Shown: positions 53,457 through 62,128 of the stretch, one piece after another
How positions within the stretch are numbered: the first letter of the stretch is position 1
How the letters are laid out: the number at the start of each line of letters is the position of its first letter
NCBI RefSeq assembly: GCF_020733705.1
Contig: NZ_JAJFZM010000003.1
Span: 186,001 to 250,000 of the forward strand
Direction: 5' to 3'
DNA: 64,000 bases
Source: Nocardia australiensis
Lineage (GTDB): Bacteria; Actinomycetota; Actinomycetes; Mycobacteriales; Mycobacteriaceae
Notes under the pieces: model-generated
What the model was told of the DNA's origin: nothing
Seen by the model: only the letters and a program-made list of their open reading frames with translations
Database searches by the model: none
Made by a program: the position numbers and the translations under genes

Positions 53457-54307
53457 CGGACTCGATCGAAGCGAACCGGATGTTCTCGCGTGTGTGGCAG
53501 GCGATTTCGGCCGCGTGCATGATTCTGCTGATTGCCGCTCAGATCGGCTATCCGCTGAGCAGTGGCGCGGCGCGGGATCGGATCACCGTCGTCGTCGTAC
53601 TGCTCTCGGTGGCGACGGCCCTCGCGCACGCGGTGGTGACGCGCGGGGCGCACTACGCCGCTGGGTTCCTGGCTATCGTATCGGGTCTCGGTTTGCTCTC
53701 CGAAATCGTCGGCACGGCAACAGGATTCCCGTTCGGAAGCTACACATACGCGACGGATCGGCTCGGTCCAGCGATTGCCGGGGTGCCGCTGGTCGTCGCG
53801 CTGGCCTGGACCGGCGGGCTGTACCCGATCTGGGTTGTCGCGGGCTTGTCGACACGGCGGGCGGTCGTGCGAATCGGACTCACCGCCATGGGGGCGGTGG
53901 GATGGGATCTTTTTCTGGATCCGCAAATGGTTACCGACGGACAGTGGAATTGGTCCGACGCCGATTCGGGGCTGCCCGGGCTGGCGCAGATTCCGTACAC
54001 CAATTACCTGGGATGGTTCGCGGTGGCGGCGGTGATGGCGCTGGCGCTCACGATCTGGGATCGCACCGCCGCGCACACCGGCTCAACCGTGGTGCCGGTC
54101 GTGGTGTTTCTGTGGACATGGCTCGGATCCGCCCTCGCACACGCCGTGTTCCTTGGTCTGCCCGCATCGGCCCGCTACGGCGCGGTCGGGCTTGGGATTC
54201 TCGGGATACCGCTGGTGGTGTGGCTCGTACAGGCTCGGCACGAACTCGGGCGGCAGCGGTTCCGCCCGTCGTGTACCCATCCGAGCCGACGGCCTGGCAC
54301 GATGTGA
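53453..54307 (+). CDS. cruF: CruF-type carotenoid biosynthesis protein
   Basis: A 284-aa membrane protein with about eight helices of the carotenoid synthesis family (CruF, C-1',2' hydratase). FPFGSYTYATDRLGPAIAGV and WDLFLDPQMVTDGQWNW are characteristic family stretches. Hydration of an acyclic psi end is the known activity in cyanobacteria and deinococci. Start overlaps the preceding oxidoreductase (ATGA). Confidence 0.85.
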   Translation: MTDSIEANRMFSRVWQAISAACMILLIAAQIGYPLSSGAARDRITVVVVLLSVATALAHAVVTRGAHYAAGFLAIVSGLGLLSEIVGTATGFPFGSYTYATDRLGPAIAGVPLVVALAWTGGLYPIWVVAGLSTRRAVVRIGLTAMGAVGWDLFLDPQMVTDGQWNWSDADSGLPGLAQIPYTNYLGWFAVAAVMALALTIWDRTAAHTGSTVVPVVVFLWTWLGSALAHAVFLGLPASARYGAVGLGILGIPLVVWLVQARHELGRQRFRPSCTHPSRRPGTM

Positions 54308-54310
54308 GCC

Positions 54311-55078
54311 GTGCAGCCGAGCCCTCTCACCACAACACCCGACGCGCCGACAATATCGGCGTCGCGCTCACCCCGTCCCAGGACCCGGATAGCGGCCGCA
54401 GTTCTGCTGGCGGCGCTGTTGGTCCCCGTGCTCGCGGGCTGCCTACGCGTACAGGTTTCGATGGGCGTGTCGTCCAATGATCGGGTATCCGGGCGAATCG
54501 TGGCCGCGGTCGTGCCCGCGGACGCCAATGACAAGGGCCCGCAGCTGAAAGCCCCCGATGCGCTGGCCGCCAAGGTGCGCGTGGAGCCCTACAGCCAAGA
54601 CGGCTACGTGGGCAGCAAAGTCTTCTTCGAGGATCTCTCCTTCGGCGAGGTCTCCCAACTCGGCGGCATGTCCGAACAGACACAGGGCATGTTCAACCTG
54701 CAGTTCCAGCGCACCGGTGACCTGGTGAGCCTCAACGGCAGGGTCGATCTGAAATCGGTACCCCCGCACGGCTCGGACGTACAGTTCGTCGTGGCGTTCC
54801 CGGCTCGGGTCGCCAAGACCAACGGCAACCGCGAGGACGACTCGACGGTGTCGTGGAAACTGCCGCCCGGCGATGTAACCAACCTGCGCGCCGAGGTCAG
54901 CTACGCCGACCCCAACACCCGCTCGTTCGCGGGCTGGGCAGGCATCGTCGGTGGCATCACCCTCGCCGTGGCCGCCATCATCGCGGCGCTGGCGTACATA
55001 AATCGCAACCCGGCACCGCCCGGAGCGCCGGAAGGATTCTCCTTCAGCAGCATGCGGCGACCACGGCAGCAGGTTTGA
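54311..55078 (+). CDS. lppM: Lipoprotein LppM
   Basis: A 255-aa lipoprotein; GTG 54311 lies 3 nt after the cruF stop. Unusually long n-region of about 27 residues, then a lipobox ending VLAGC (about Cys44) and LRVQVSMGVS, the LppM signature. A C-terminal helix (about 213-232) gives a second membrane contact. LppM in M. tuberculosis (Rv2171) is linked to phosphatidylinositol mannosides and phagosome biology. Its stop overlaps the TTG start of the glycosyltransferase. Confidence 0.88.
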   Translation: MQPSPLTTTPDAPTISASRSPRPRTRIAAAVLLAALLVPVLAGCLRVQVSMGVSSNDRVSGRIVAAVVPADANDKGPQLKAPDALAAKVRVEPYSQDGYVGSKVFFEDLSFGEVSQLGGMSEQTQGMFNLQFQRTGDLVSLNGRVDLKSVPPHGSDVQFVVAFPARVAKTNGNREDDSTVSWKLPPGDVTNLRAEVSYADPNTRSFAGWAGIVGGITLAVAAIIAALAYINRNPAPPGAPEGFSFSSMRRPRQQV

Positions 55079-56253
55079 GGTCAGCGTTCGACAGGCCGAT
55101 CGCCGTGACGGTGGCTCGCGCAGGCACCGGTATCGCGCTACTCGGCGCGGCGATCGCGCTGTACAACCGGGTGACCATTCCTCGACTCTCCGAGACCGCG
55201 ACGAACGCCGAGCCGGTCACGGTGTGCGTGCCCGCTCGGAACGAGGCCGCACGGCTCCCCGCGCTGATCGCTGATCTGCGTGCCCAGGTAGGCGTGCCGG
55301 AACTGCGAGTGTTGATCCTCGATGACGCCTCCAACGACGACACCCTCGGCGCGGCCACGGCGGCCATCGCGGGCGATGAACGATTCACGGTGATTCGCGG
55401 CGAGAACGAACCCGATCCCGGATGGACCGGCAAGGCCGCGGCCTGCGCTCGGCTGGCCGCGCTGGTGCGTACGCCGACGCTGGTGTTCCTCGATGCCGAT
55501 ATTCGATTGGCGGCGAACGCAATCGCCGCCGCGACGGTGCAATTGCGTCGCCACGGTGTCGCACTGCTGTCGCCGTGGCCATGGCAACGATCGGGATCGG
55601 TGGCCGAGGCCTTGGTGCAACCGCTGCTGTGCTGGTCGTGGGCCTCGACACTGCCGATCTCGCTCGCCAATCGCAGCACCCGGCCCTCGACCGTCGTGGC
55701 ATGCGGGCAGTTTCTGGTCCTCGACGCCGCGTCGTACCGGGCCATCGGCGGGCACGCCACGGTGGCGGCCAGTGTCACCGAGGACCTGGATATCGCTCGT
55801 GCCCTGCGGCGTTCGGGTTACCACACCGAGCTCGTCGCCGCTGGGGCGCTGGCTAGCACCCGAATGTATTGTGGCGCTGCCGAAGTCGAGGCGGGGTATA
55901 CCCGCTGGCTGTGGTCAGCTTACGGGGGGTCGGTGGGCGTGGGCGTGGGAGCTGTTGCGGCGCTGGGGTATTGGGTTCCCGTGGTGGCGGCTTTCGTTGG
56001 TCGGGATGCGGTACGGCGGGCCGGGGTGGTTGGCTACGGGGCGGCGGTGGCGGGGCGGGTGCTGGCACGGGCCACTGAGGTTGGCGGGGGTGTGAGTGTT
56101 GCGGATGTGATTGCGGCGCTTGCGCATCCGGTGTCTGTTGGGGGTTATCTGTGGTTGTGGGTGCGGTCGCGGCAAGTGCGGCGGCGGGGGGCGTTGCGGT
56201 GGAAAGGGCGGGATTTGTTTTTGGGCGCTGGTGCGGGGTGTTGGCGGTTCTGA
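55075..56253 (+). CDS. Family 2 glycosyltransferase, CruG-like
   Basis: About 392 aa from TTG 55075 (TTGA overlap with lppM); GTG 55105 is an alternative. After one membrane helix comes a GT2 domain: VCVPARNEAARLPALIADL, ILDDASNDDT, the FLDADIRL acid motif, and EDLDIARALRRSGY as the late acidic motif. Three C-terminal hydrophobic segments follow. Next to CruF the natural reading is CruG, the carotenoid O-glycosyltransferase; other acceptors are possible. Confidence 0.8.
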   Translation: MRSAFDRPIAVTVARAGTGIALLGAAIALYNRVTIPRLSETATNAEPVTVCVPARNEAARLPALIADLRAQVGVPELRVLILDDASNDDTLGAATAAIAGDERFTVIRGENEPDPGWTGKAAACARLAALVRTPTLVFLDADIRLAANAIAAATVQLRRHGVALLSPWPWQRSGSVAEALVQPLLCWSWASTLPISLANRSTRPSTVVACGQFLVLDAASYRAIGGHATVAASVTEDLDIARALRRSGYHTELVAAGALASTRMYCGAAEVEAGYTRWLWSAYGGSVGVGVGAVAALGYWVPVVAAFVGRDAVRRAGVVGYGAAVAGRVLARATEVGGGVSVADVIAALAHPVSVGGYLWLWVRSRQVRRRGALRWKGRDLFLGAGAGCWRF

Positions 56254-56308
56254 GGTTCGGGGCGGACTGGGTTGCTCGGGGCTGGTGGTGTGGTGAGTGG
56301 GGTTGCGG

Positions 56309-56469
56309 GGGACTCGGGGTTTGGGTAGTCCAGTGAGGTTTGCTGTGTTTATTGGCCGCTGGCGCGGCGTGTTCGCGGCCCCCTTTGGCTCGCGTCCGAG
56401 GGGCAAATACTTGCTCCTTCGTCGCATCGTATTTGCCCCTCGGACGCGAGCCGGCCGCGAACTCTAGTG
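56309..56469. repeat. Intergenic repeat block with 23-bp hairpin, copy 2
   Basis: About 95% identical by eye to 24301-24460, same orientation. Here the hairpin arms (56387-56409 and 56430-56452) are perfect over 23 bp with a 20-nt loop. The A/C mismatch of copy 1 is a G/C pair here, suggesting that the stem is what is kept. Confidence 0.85.
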
Positions 56470-56880
56470 CTCGATCTCGCTACGCTCGAAAACTGTTGTC
56501 GCGCCCAGTGGGTGCGCAAGAGGGCTCGTGCGGCACCGGCTACTTCTGTACACAGATAGGTGCTGTGGTTTCACAGCCGAGAGGCTCGGTCTCGCTACGC
56601 TCGAAAACTGTTGTCGCGCCGAGTGAGCACGCGAGTGGGCTCGTGCGGCACCGACGGTTTCTGTACCCAGTCAGGGGCCGTGCTTTAGCGGTTGGGGGCT
56701 CGGTCTCGCTGCGCTCGAATTGGCGAGTTGGCGCCTGTGGGGGGCTGGCGCAGCACTGACGGTTTCTGTACCCAGTTAGGGCTGCGCTTTGGGGGTTGGG
56801 GGGCTCGGTCTGGCTGTGCCCGAAACTGGGGTGCGGCTCGTGGCACTTCAGCGGCTCGTGCGGCACCGGCAGTCATGGCG
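56470..56880. repeat. Tandem units of about 105-115 bp, copy 2 array
   Basis: Units start at 56470, 56585, 56699 and 56804 with CTCG(A/G)TCT(C/G)G. They share the unit text of the first array (CTGTTGTCGCGCC, GCTCGTGCGGCACCG, TTCTGTA, CAG). Divergence increases to the right as in copy 1. The following 56881-57095 holds nothing I can name. Confidence 0.75.
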
Positions 56881-57095
56881 AGTGGGCACGTTGAACTGTC
56901 ACGGGTTGGGGACCCGCTTCGGTTTCAGACCAGCGCCGGTCGGCGTGGCGGGTTGCTGAGACTCTCGGGCGTCTGGATAACAGCTGCGATGTCTCGTTCC
57001 GCTTCGGGTCGGAACTTTCGACCGATGCGGGCTCGGTGGTGAGGATGTTGGTGTGGCACTTGCTGTTCGGCGGGCGGGCGGTGCTTACCGCCGTG

Positions 57096-57791
57096 CTATC
57101 GGACCGACGTAATACCTACTGTTGGCAGGAAGAAGCAGGGGTGGCCGCCGTTGTCTACGGTGCCGAAGACTGCGGCCAGGACTGTGCCGGAACCGGTGTC
57201 TACGGGGATGGCGCGGACGCCGCCGAGAGGGAGAGCGGCGGCGAAGAAGTCGTGGATGGCGCGTTCGGCGAGGGGGCGGACCTCCGGGGGGACCTCTGGT
57301 GGCACCATGGCTTTGAAGATGTCCGTCAGGGGGCCCATCGCGGCGGTGCCGCTGCGGCCGTTGCTCAGATTCAGCCAGGCGATCTGCATGCCCGACACCG
57401 TCGAAGTGTCGGCACCGATGCCGTAGGGCACGAAGGTGAACATGGTCTGGCCGGTTTTTACCGCGGTCAGGTCGAGGCCGGGGATGGCGACGTTCGTCTT
57501 CGGCCACGGGCCGGGGACGGCACCTGCGATCGCGGGGACCAGACCAAGGGTGCTCGAGTCCGAGCAGAACGCCGCGACCGTTGGGTACAGGAACGGGTCC
57601 ATACCGAACGCCTTCAGCGCGTCGAGCGCCGATTGATAGACGCCGAGTAGGTCATTGGGTGTGGCGGTTGCGGTCGCAGCCGGAACCGGCTCTGCGGGTG
57701 TGGCCGTCGCGACGGCCGGGATGGCAAAGGCCAGCGCGGTCGAACTGGTCGCAATGGCGGCGAGTGTGGTGATACGGCGCAATACGGTCAC
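57096..57791 (-). CDS. Secreted protein of unknown function
   Basis: A 231-aa protein; GTG 57791 is preceded by GAGGAG. Sec signal peptide (RRITTLAAIATSSTALAFA, cleavage near residue 31). The mature part contains two Cys (FCSDSS and HPCFFL) that could form a disulfide, a PGPWPKTNVAIPGLDL stretch and a Gly/Val-rich C-terminus. Such proteins are common in Nocardia and relatives. No function can be given. Confidence 0.8.
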   Translation of the reverse strand: MTVLRRITTLAAIATSSTALAFAIPAVATATPAEPVPAATATATPNDLLGVYQSALDALKAFGMDPFLYPTVAAFCSDSSTLGLVPAIAGAVPGPWPKTNVAIPGLDLTAVKTGQTMFTFVPYGIGADTSTVSGMQIAWLNLSNGRSGTAAMGPLTDIFKAMVPPEVPPEVRPLAERAIHDFFAAALPLGGVRAIPVDTGSGTVLAAVFGTVDNGGHPCFFLPTVGITSVR

Positions 57792-57952
57792 GAGCGGGGC
57801 TCCTCAACGTCGGCACGATCGAGGTCAGAGAGTACTCCGGCAAATGCGCATAACAGGGGTTATTTCGATTGGCAAACCCTCGGCGCGTCGCGTGGCCCGA
57901 TGTTGCCTCTTACCGATCATTCGGGCCCGGCCGCTTCGCGTGCCGTCGGCCC

Positions 57953-58954
57953 TCAGGCGCTGATCGGGGCGGCCGTCACGCCGTAACCGAGATTATTGAG
58001 CACCTCACTGGTCGCTTTCGCGAAGTTGAGGGTGATGAAATGCAGGCAGGGCGCGCCCTCATCGATGAGTCGCTGACCTATTTCGGTGGCGATCTCGATG
58101 CCGACCTCGCGGACCGCGGCCTGGTCGGGGTTCGAGGTGTCGCCTGCCGCACGGTGCAGCCGGTCTATCACGGCGCTCGGCAGTGGGCGCCCGCACAATT
58201 CCTCGGCGCGGGCGACGGTGCGCAACGAGGTGATCGGCATCAGTTCGGGGATAATCGGTTTGGCGCCCTCGACCGGATCGAAGGCCGCGACCCGATCACG
58301 CAGGCGCAGATAGTGTTCGACGTCGAAGAACATCTGGGTGATCGAATACTCCGCGCCCGCACGCAATTTCGCGGCCAGGAAGCGAGTGTCGCTGTCCAGA
58401 TCGGGCGAATGGTGGTGGCCCTGAGGAAACGACGCGACACCCACATGGAAGTCACCGAGGTCGCGCACGATACGCACCAGCTCCTCGGCGTAGGTGACAC
58501 CCTGGGGATGTTTGGTCCAATCGCCGAGCGGATCGCCGGGCGGGTCACCGCGCAGCACCAGAATATTACGGATACCGGAGTCGGCGTACGCGCCGACCAG
58601 CGAGCGCAGCTCGGCGAGGCTGTGCTCGACAGCGGTCAGATGCGCCACCGGCAGCAACGTGGTTTCCTGGGCCAGCGCGCCGGTCACCCGGACCGTGCGG
58701 TCACGCGTCGACCCACCCGCGCCATAGGTCATCGAAACAAAGGCCGGATGCATCCGTTCGAACTGCCGCACCGCACGCCACAGTCTGGCCTCGGCGGCGG
58801 CGTCACGCGGCGGGTTGAACTCGACGGAAAACGGCACCGCGCTGCCCGAATGGACTCGCAGACTCTGCACAACCGAGGGTGTACCAGAGACGATCGGTGG
58901 CGTCGGGGACGGCCGGCCAGGGGTCGAGCGTCGCCGCACGTTATCGAAAGTCAC
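57953..58954 (-). CDS. metF: Methylenetetrahydrofolate reductase family protein (Rv2172c-like)
   Basis: A 333-aa TIM-barrel protein with PFSVEFNPPRD at strand 1 (catalytic Glu), VSMTYGAGGSTRDRT, NILVLRGDPPGDP and SITQMFFDVEHYLRLRDRV. It reduces methylene-THF to methyl-THF for methionine synthesis. The place between lppM and idsA2 equals that of M. tuberculosis Rv2172c, which was shown to be an MTHFR. Divergent from idsA2 across about 177 bp. Confidence 0.92.
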   Translation of the reverse strand: MTFDNVRRRSTPGRPSPTPPIVSGTPSVVQSLRVHSGSAVPFSVEFNPPRDAAAEARLWRAVRQFERMHPAFVSMTYGAGGSTRDRTVRVTGALAQETTLLPVAHLTAVEHSLAELRSLVGAYADSGIRNILVLRGDPPGDPLGDWTKHPQGVTYAEELVRIVRDLGDFHVGVASFPQGHHHSPDLDSDTRFLAAKLRAGAEYSITQMFFDVEHYLRLRDRVAAFDPVEGAKPIIPELMPITSLRTVARAEELCGRPLPSAVIDRLHRAAGDTSNPDQAAVREVGIEIATEIGQRLIDEGAPCLHFITLNFAKATSEVLNNLGYGVTAAPISA

Positions 58955-59131
58955 CAGTCCAGTGTAGTGGTGGACGGTCGCGGTCCCCTCGGGTTACTCG
59001 GGTCACACGCGTATTCTTCGACCTGGCGGCATGTACGCCACCGCTGAGCAAACATCCGTTCGCTCCGCCCGCACCGATTACATTCGACGCCGCGCCACAC
59101 CCGCCCGGCGCAGTTCACGGATCGCACGACC

Positions 59132-60331
59132 TTGGAGGCTCCCCTGTCCGCCGGAACCGGTATCCAGCCGCCTCGGGATACGCCGCAGGCCGGGGTGTCT
59201 TCGTCGCGAGTACCCGACGATGACACCGCACCGGTCACCGACTACGCCGCGCTGCGAGCCGGAACACCGGCCTTCGTCGCTGCGGTAGAGACGTCACTCA
59301 CCGCCTTCTTCCGCACCCGCCGGCCTACTGTCGAACCGCTCGGCGCGATTTTCGTCCAGGCCGCGGACACGCTCGAACAGTTCGTCCTGCGCGGCGGCAA
59401 GCGAACCAGGCCCGCTTTCGCCTGGACCGGCTGGCTCGGTGCGGGCGGCGATCCGGCCGCACCCGAAGCCGCCGCAGTGCTCAATGCCTGTGCCGCACTG
59501 GAATTGGTACAGGCGTGCGCGTTGATTCACGACGACATCATCGATTCCTCTCGCACCCGGCGCCGCTTCCCCACCGTGCACGTCGACTTCGAGCAGCGCC
59601 ACCGTGATCGCGGGTGGGCCGGCGATGCCGAGCACTACGGCACCAGCGTCGCCATCCTCGTCGGCGACCTCGCGCTGGCCTGGGCCGACGATATGGTGCA
59701 CGCCTCTGGTCTGGATCCCGCCGCGATCGCCCGATTCGCACAGGTCTGGGCGCTGATGCGCACTGAGGTACTCGGCGGGCAGCTGCTCGACATCAACGGG
59801 GAGGCAGGTGGCGACGAATCGGTGGATGCCGCGTTGCGGATCAACCGCTACAAAACCGCCGCATATACCGTCGAACGTCCGCTACACCTCGGCGCGGTCA
59901 TCGCCGACGCCGATCCGGGCCTGATCGAGGCATACCGCACCTTCGGCACCGATATCGGCGTCGCCTTCCAGCTGCGTGACGACCTGCTCGGTGTCTTCGG
60001 TGACCCACAGGTCACCGGAAAACCTTCGGGCGACGACCTGCGCGAAGGCAAGCGGACCGTACTGGTCGCGGAGGCACTGCGGCGCGCCGACACCACCAAC
60101 CCGGCCGCCGCCGCCCTCCTGCGCACCAGCCTGGGAACCGACCTCACCGCGGATCGGGTGGAGCACCTACGCGTCGTGCTCACCGAACTCGGCGCCGTCG
60201 ACGAGGTGGAACGCCGTATCGCCGACCTCACCGAACAGGGTCTGACAGCGATCGAATCCAGTGCCGCCACCGCCGCGGCAAAGGAGCACCTGCGTGGCAT
60301 GGCGTTGGCCGTGACCAGGCGCACCGCATGA
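59132..60331 (+). CDS. idsA2: Geranylgeranyl diphosphate synthase (IdsA2/CrtE)
   Basis: Up to 399 aa, an all-helical trans-prenyltransferase with GGKRTRPAF, first Asp-rich motif DDIID (residues 134-138) and second RDDLLGVFGD. Small residues before the first motif fit a C20 or longer product. The start is uncertain: TTG 59132 lacks a ribosome-binding site, whereas GGAGG (59134-59138) would suit a start near 59144, where only CTG is available; GTG 59195 is the next option. It supplies GGPP for phytoene synthesis and is syntenic with Rv2173. Confidence 0.9.
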   Translation: MEAPLSAGTGIQPPRDTPQAGVSSSRVPDDDTAPVTDYAALRAGTPAFVAAVETSLTAFFRTRRPTVEPLGAIFVQAADTLEQFVLRGGKRTRPAFAWTGWLGAGGDPAAPEAAAVLNACAALELVQACALIHDDIIDSSRTRRRFPTVHVDFEQRHRDRGWAGDAEHYGTSVAILVGDLALAWADDMVHASGLDPAAIARFAQVWALMRTEVLGGQLLDINGEAGGDESVDAALRINRYKTAAYTVERPLHLGAVIADADPGLIEAYRTFGTDIGVAFQLRDDLLGVFGDPQVTGKPSGDDLREGKRTVLVAEALRRADTTNPAAAALLRTSLGTDLTADRVEHLRVVLTELGAVDEVERRIADLTEQGLTAIESSAATAAAKEHLRGMALAVTRRTA

Positions 60332-60353
60332 GTCCCCGGCGCTCGAGCTGAGC

Positions 60354-60383
60354 GACGCATGAAAACCAGACGCATGAAAACCA
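60354..60383 (+). repeat. Perfect tandem 15-mer upstream of crtI
   Basis: GACGCATGAAAACCA at 60354-60368 is repeated exactly at 60369-60383, between the idsA2 stop and the crtI ATG (60484). A candidate operator for a carotenoid regulator, or a recent duplication. A GGGGCA/TGCCCC inverted pair follows at about 60386-60411. Confidence 0.7.
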
Positions 60384-60483
60384 TTGGGGCACAGCGCGTC
60401 CAGTATGCCCCCCGGCGTGAGATGCCCCACTGACCGCTGATGAAACCAGCCGGACGACGTCGCGGCCCGGCAAGGAGTACGAG

Positions 60484-62064
60484 ATGAAGACCGTCGCCGG
60501 ACCAACCGATCGCGTAGTAGTGGTCGGCGCGGGCCTATCCGGGCTGGCCGCCGCGCTGTATCTGACCGGCGCCGGACGTAGCGTGACCCTGCTGGAGCGG
60601 GCCGACCACCCCGGCGGCCGGGTGGGCCGCTATCGCGGACCGGACTACGAGATCGACTCCGGCGCAACCGTGCTGACCTTGCCGGAGCTGATCAACCACG
60701 CCTTGGCGGCCGTCGGACAGACCCCGCAGACGTGCACACCGCCGCTGCGGATCCACCAACTGACTCCCAGCTATCACGCGAAGTTCGCCGACGGCGCCAC
60801 CATTCGAGTATTCGCCGACCCGGAGACCATGGCCGCCGAAGTAACCCGCACCTGCGGCGCCGAGGAAGCGCGTGGCTATCGGCGGCTGCGATCCTGGCTT
60901 GCGGGCATCTATGACGCCGAGTTCGGCGAGTTCATGGACACGAACTTCGATTCTCCGCTGGATATGGTCCGCAAGCCCGCGAAGCGTCGCGCGCTCGCGG
61001 CACTGCTGCGGCTCGGCGGGTTCGGCAGGCTCGGCCCGCGCGTCGGCAAGTTCCTGCGCGATCCACGCCTGGCGCGACTGTTCACCTTCCAAGCCCTCTA
61101 CGCCGGTATGCCGCCCGCGCGGGCGTTGGCCGTGTACGGCGCGATCCCACATATGGACACCTCGCTCGGCGTCTATTTCCCCCAGGGCGGGATGAGCGCG
61201 ATTGCCGTCGCCCTCGCCGACGCTTTCACCTCGGCGGGCGGCACCTTACTGCTGAACACCGAGGTCACCGGGATCGACTACGCGGGCCGACGCGCACAGC
61301 GGGTCCGGACCGCCGACGGCCGCGGCTTCGACTGCGATGCCCTGGTACTCACCGCCGACCTCGGCTCGATCGAGCGATTCGGCGTGCGCCGCCGCAGGCT
61401 GCGTGCCGCGCCCTCGGCCGTCGTCGCGCACGGCACCGTTCCCGCCGAGATCGCCGCTACCTGGCCCGTGCAGGCTCATCACACCATCGAGTTCGGTGCG
61501 GCATGGGATCGAACATTCGACGAGATCGCGACCGGGCGCGGCAAGGGCAGGCTGATGAGCGATCCCTCATTGCTGCTGACCCGCCCCGCGCTCACCGACC
61601 CGGCCCTCCACATCGACCGACCCGAAGGCCGCCACGAACCGTTCTCGCTGCTTGCACCGTGCCCCAACCTGGATTCCGCACCACTGGACTGGGACCGGAT
61701 CGGACCGTTCTACCTGCGTGAACTCCTGGAAGTGCTGGAATCACGCGGCTATCACGGCATCGCCGAACACTTCACCGTCGATCATCTCGACACCCCGTCC
61801 ACCTGGCGTGACCAAGGCATGCTGGCGGGCACGCCATTCTCCGCCGCGCACCTGTTCCGGCAAACGGGACCATTTCGTCCACGCAATTTTCCACGCTCCA
61901 GCGACAATGTGGTTATCGCCGGTTGTGGCACCACGCCGGGTGTGGGAGTACCGACCGCATTGCTGTCGGGAAAACTAGCGGCATACAGGATTACCGGCGT
62001 CACGGCGCCCACTCGGGATGAAACCCCGCGCACCACCGGGATAGTGTTCCCGGCGAACCATTAA
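60484..62064 (+). CDS. crtI: Phytoene desaturase
   Basis: A 526-aa CrtI-type FAD oxidoreductase. N-terminal VVGAGLSGLAAALYLTGAG and ERADHPGGRVG bind FAD; the C-terminal IAGCGTTPGVGVPTALLSG is the family end motif. Strong ribosome-binding site AAGGAG 7 nt before ATG. Converts phytoene to lycopene or intermediates; the number of steps cannot be read from sequence. Followed by mptA after 64 nt. Confidence 0.92.
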   Translation: MKTVAGPTDRVVVVGAGLSGLAAALYLTGAGRSVTLLERADHPGGRVGRYRGPDYEIDSGATVLTLPELINHALAAVGQTPQTCTPPLRIHQLTPSYHAKFADGATIRVFADPETMAAEVTRTCGAEEARGYRRLRSWLAGIYDAEFGEFMDTNFDSPLDMVRKPAKRRALAALLRLGGFGRLGPRVGKFLRDPRLARLFTFQALYAGMPPARALAVYGAIPHMDTSLGVYFPQGGMSAIAVALADAFTSAGGTLLLNTEVTGIDYAGRRAQRVRTADGRGFDCDALVLTADLGSIERFGVRRRRLRAAPSAVVAHGTVPAEIAATWPVQAHHTIEFGAAWDRTFDEIATGRGKGRLMSDPSLLLTRPALTDPALHIDRPEGRHEPFSLLAPCPNLDSAPLDWDRIGPFYLRELLEVLESRGYHGIAEHFTVDHLDTPSTWRDQGMLAGTPFSAAHLFRQTGPFRPRNFPRSSDNVVIAGCGTTPGVGVPTALLSGKLAAYRITGVTAPTRDETPRTTGIVFPANH

Positions 62065-62128
62065 ACTCAACGCCGACCTATTCGCTCGCGGTACCGCCGC
62101 CCATAAATCCGGGGGGGAACAACACCAC

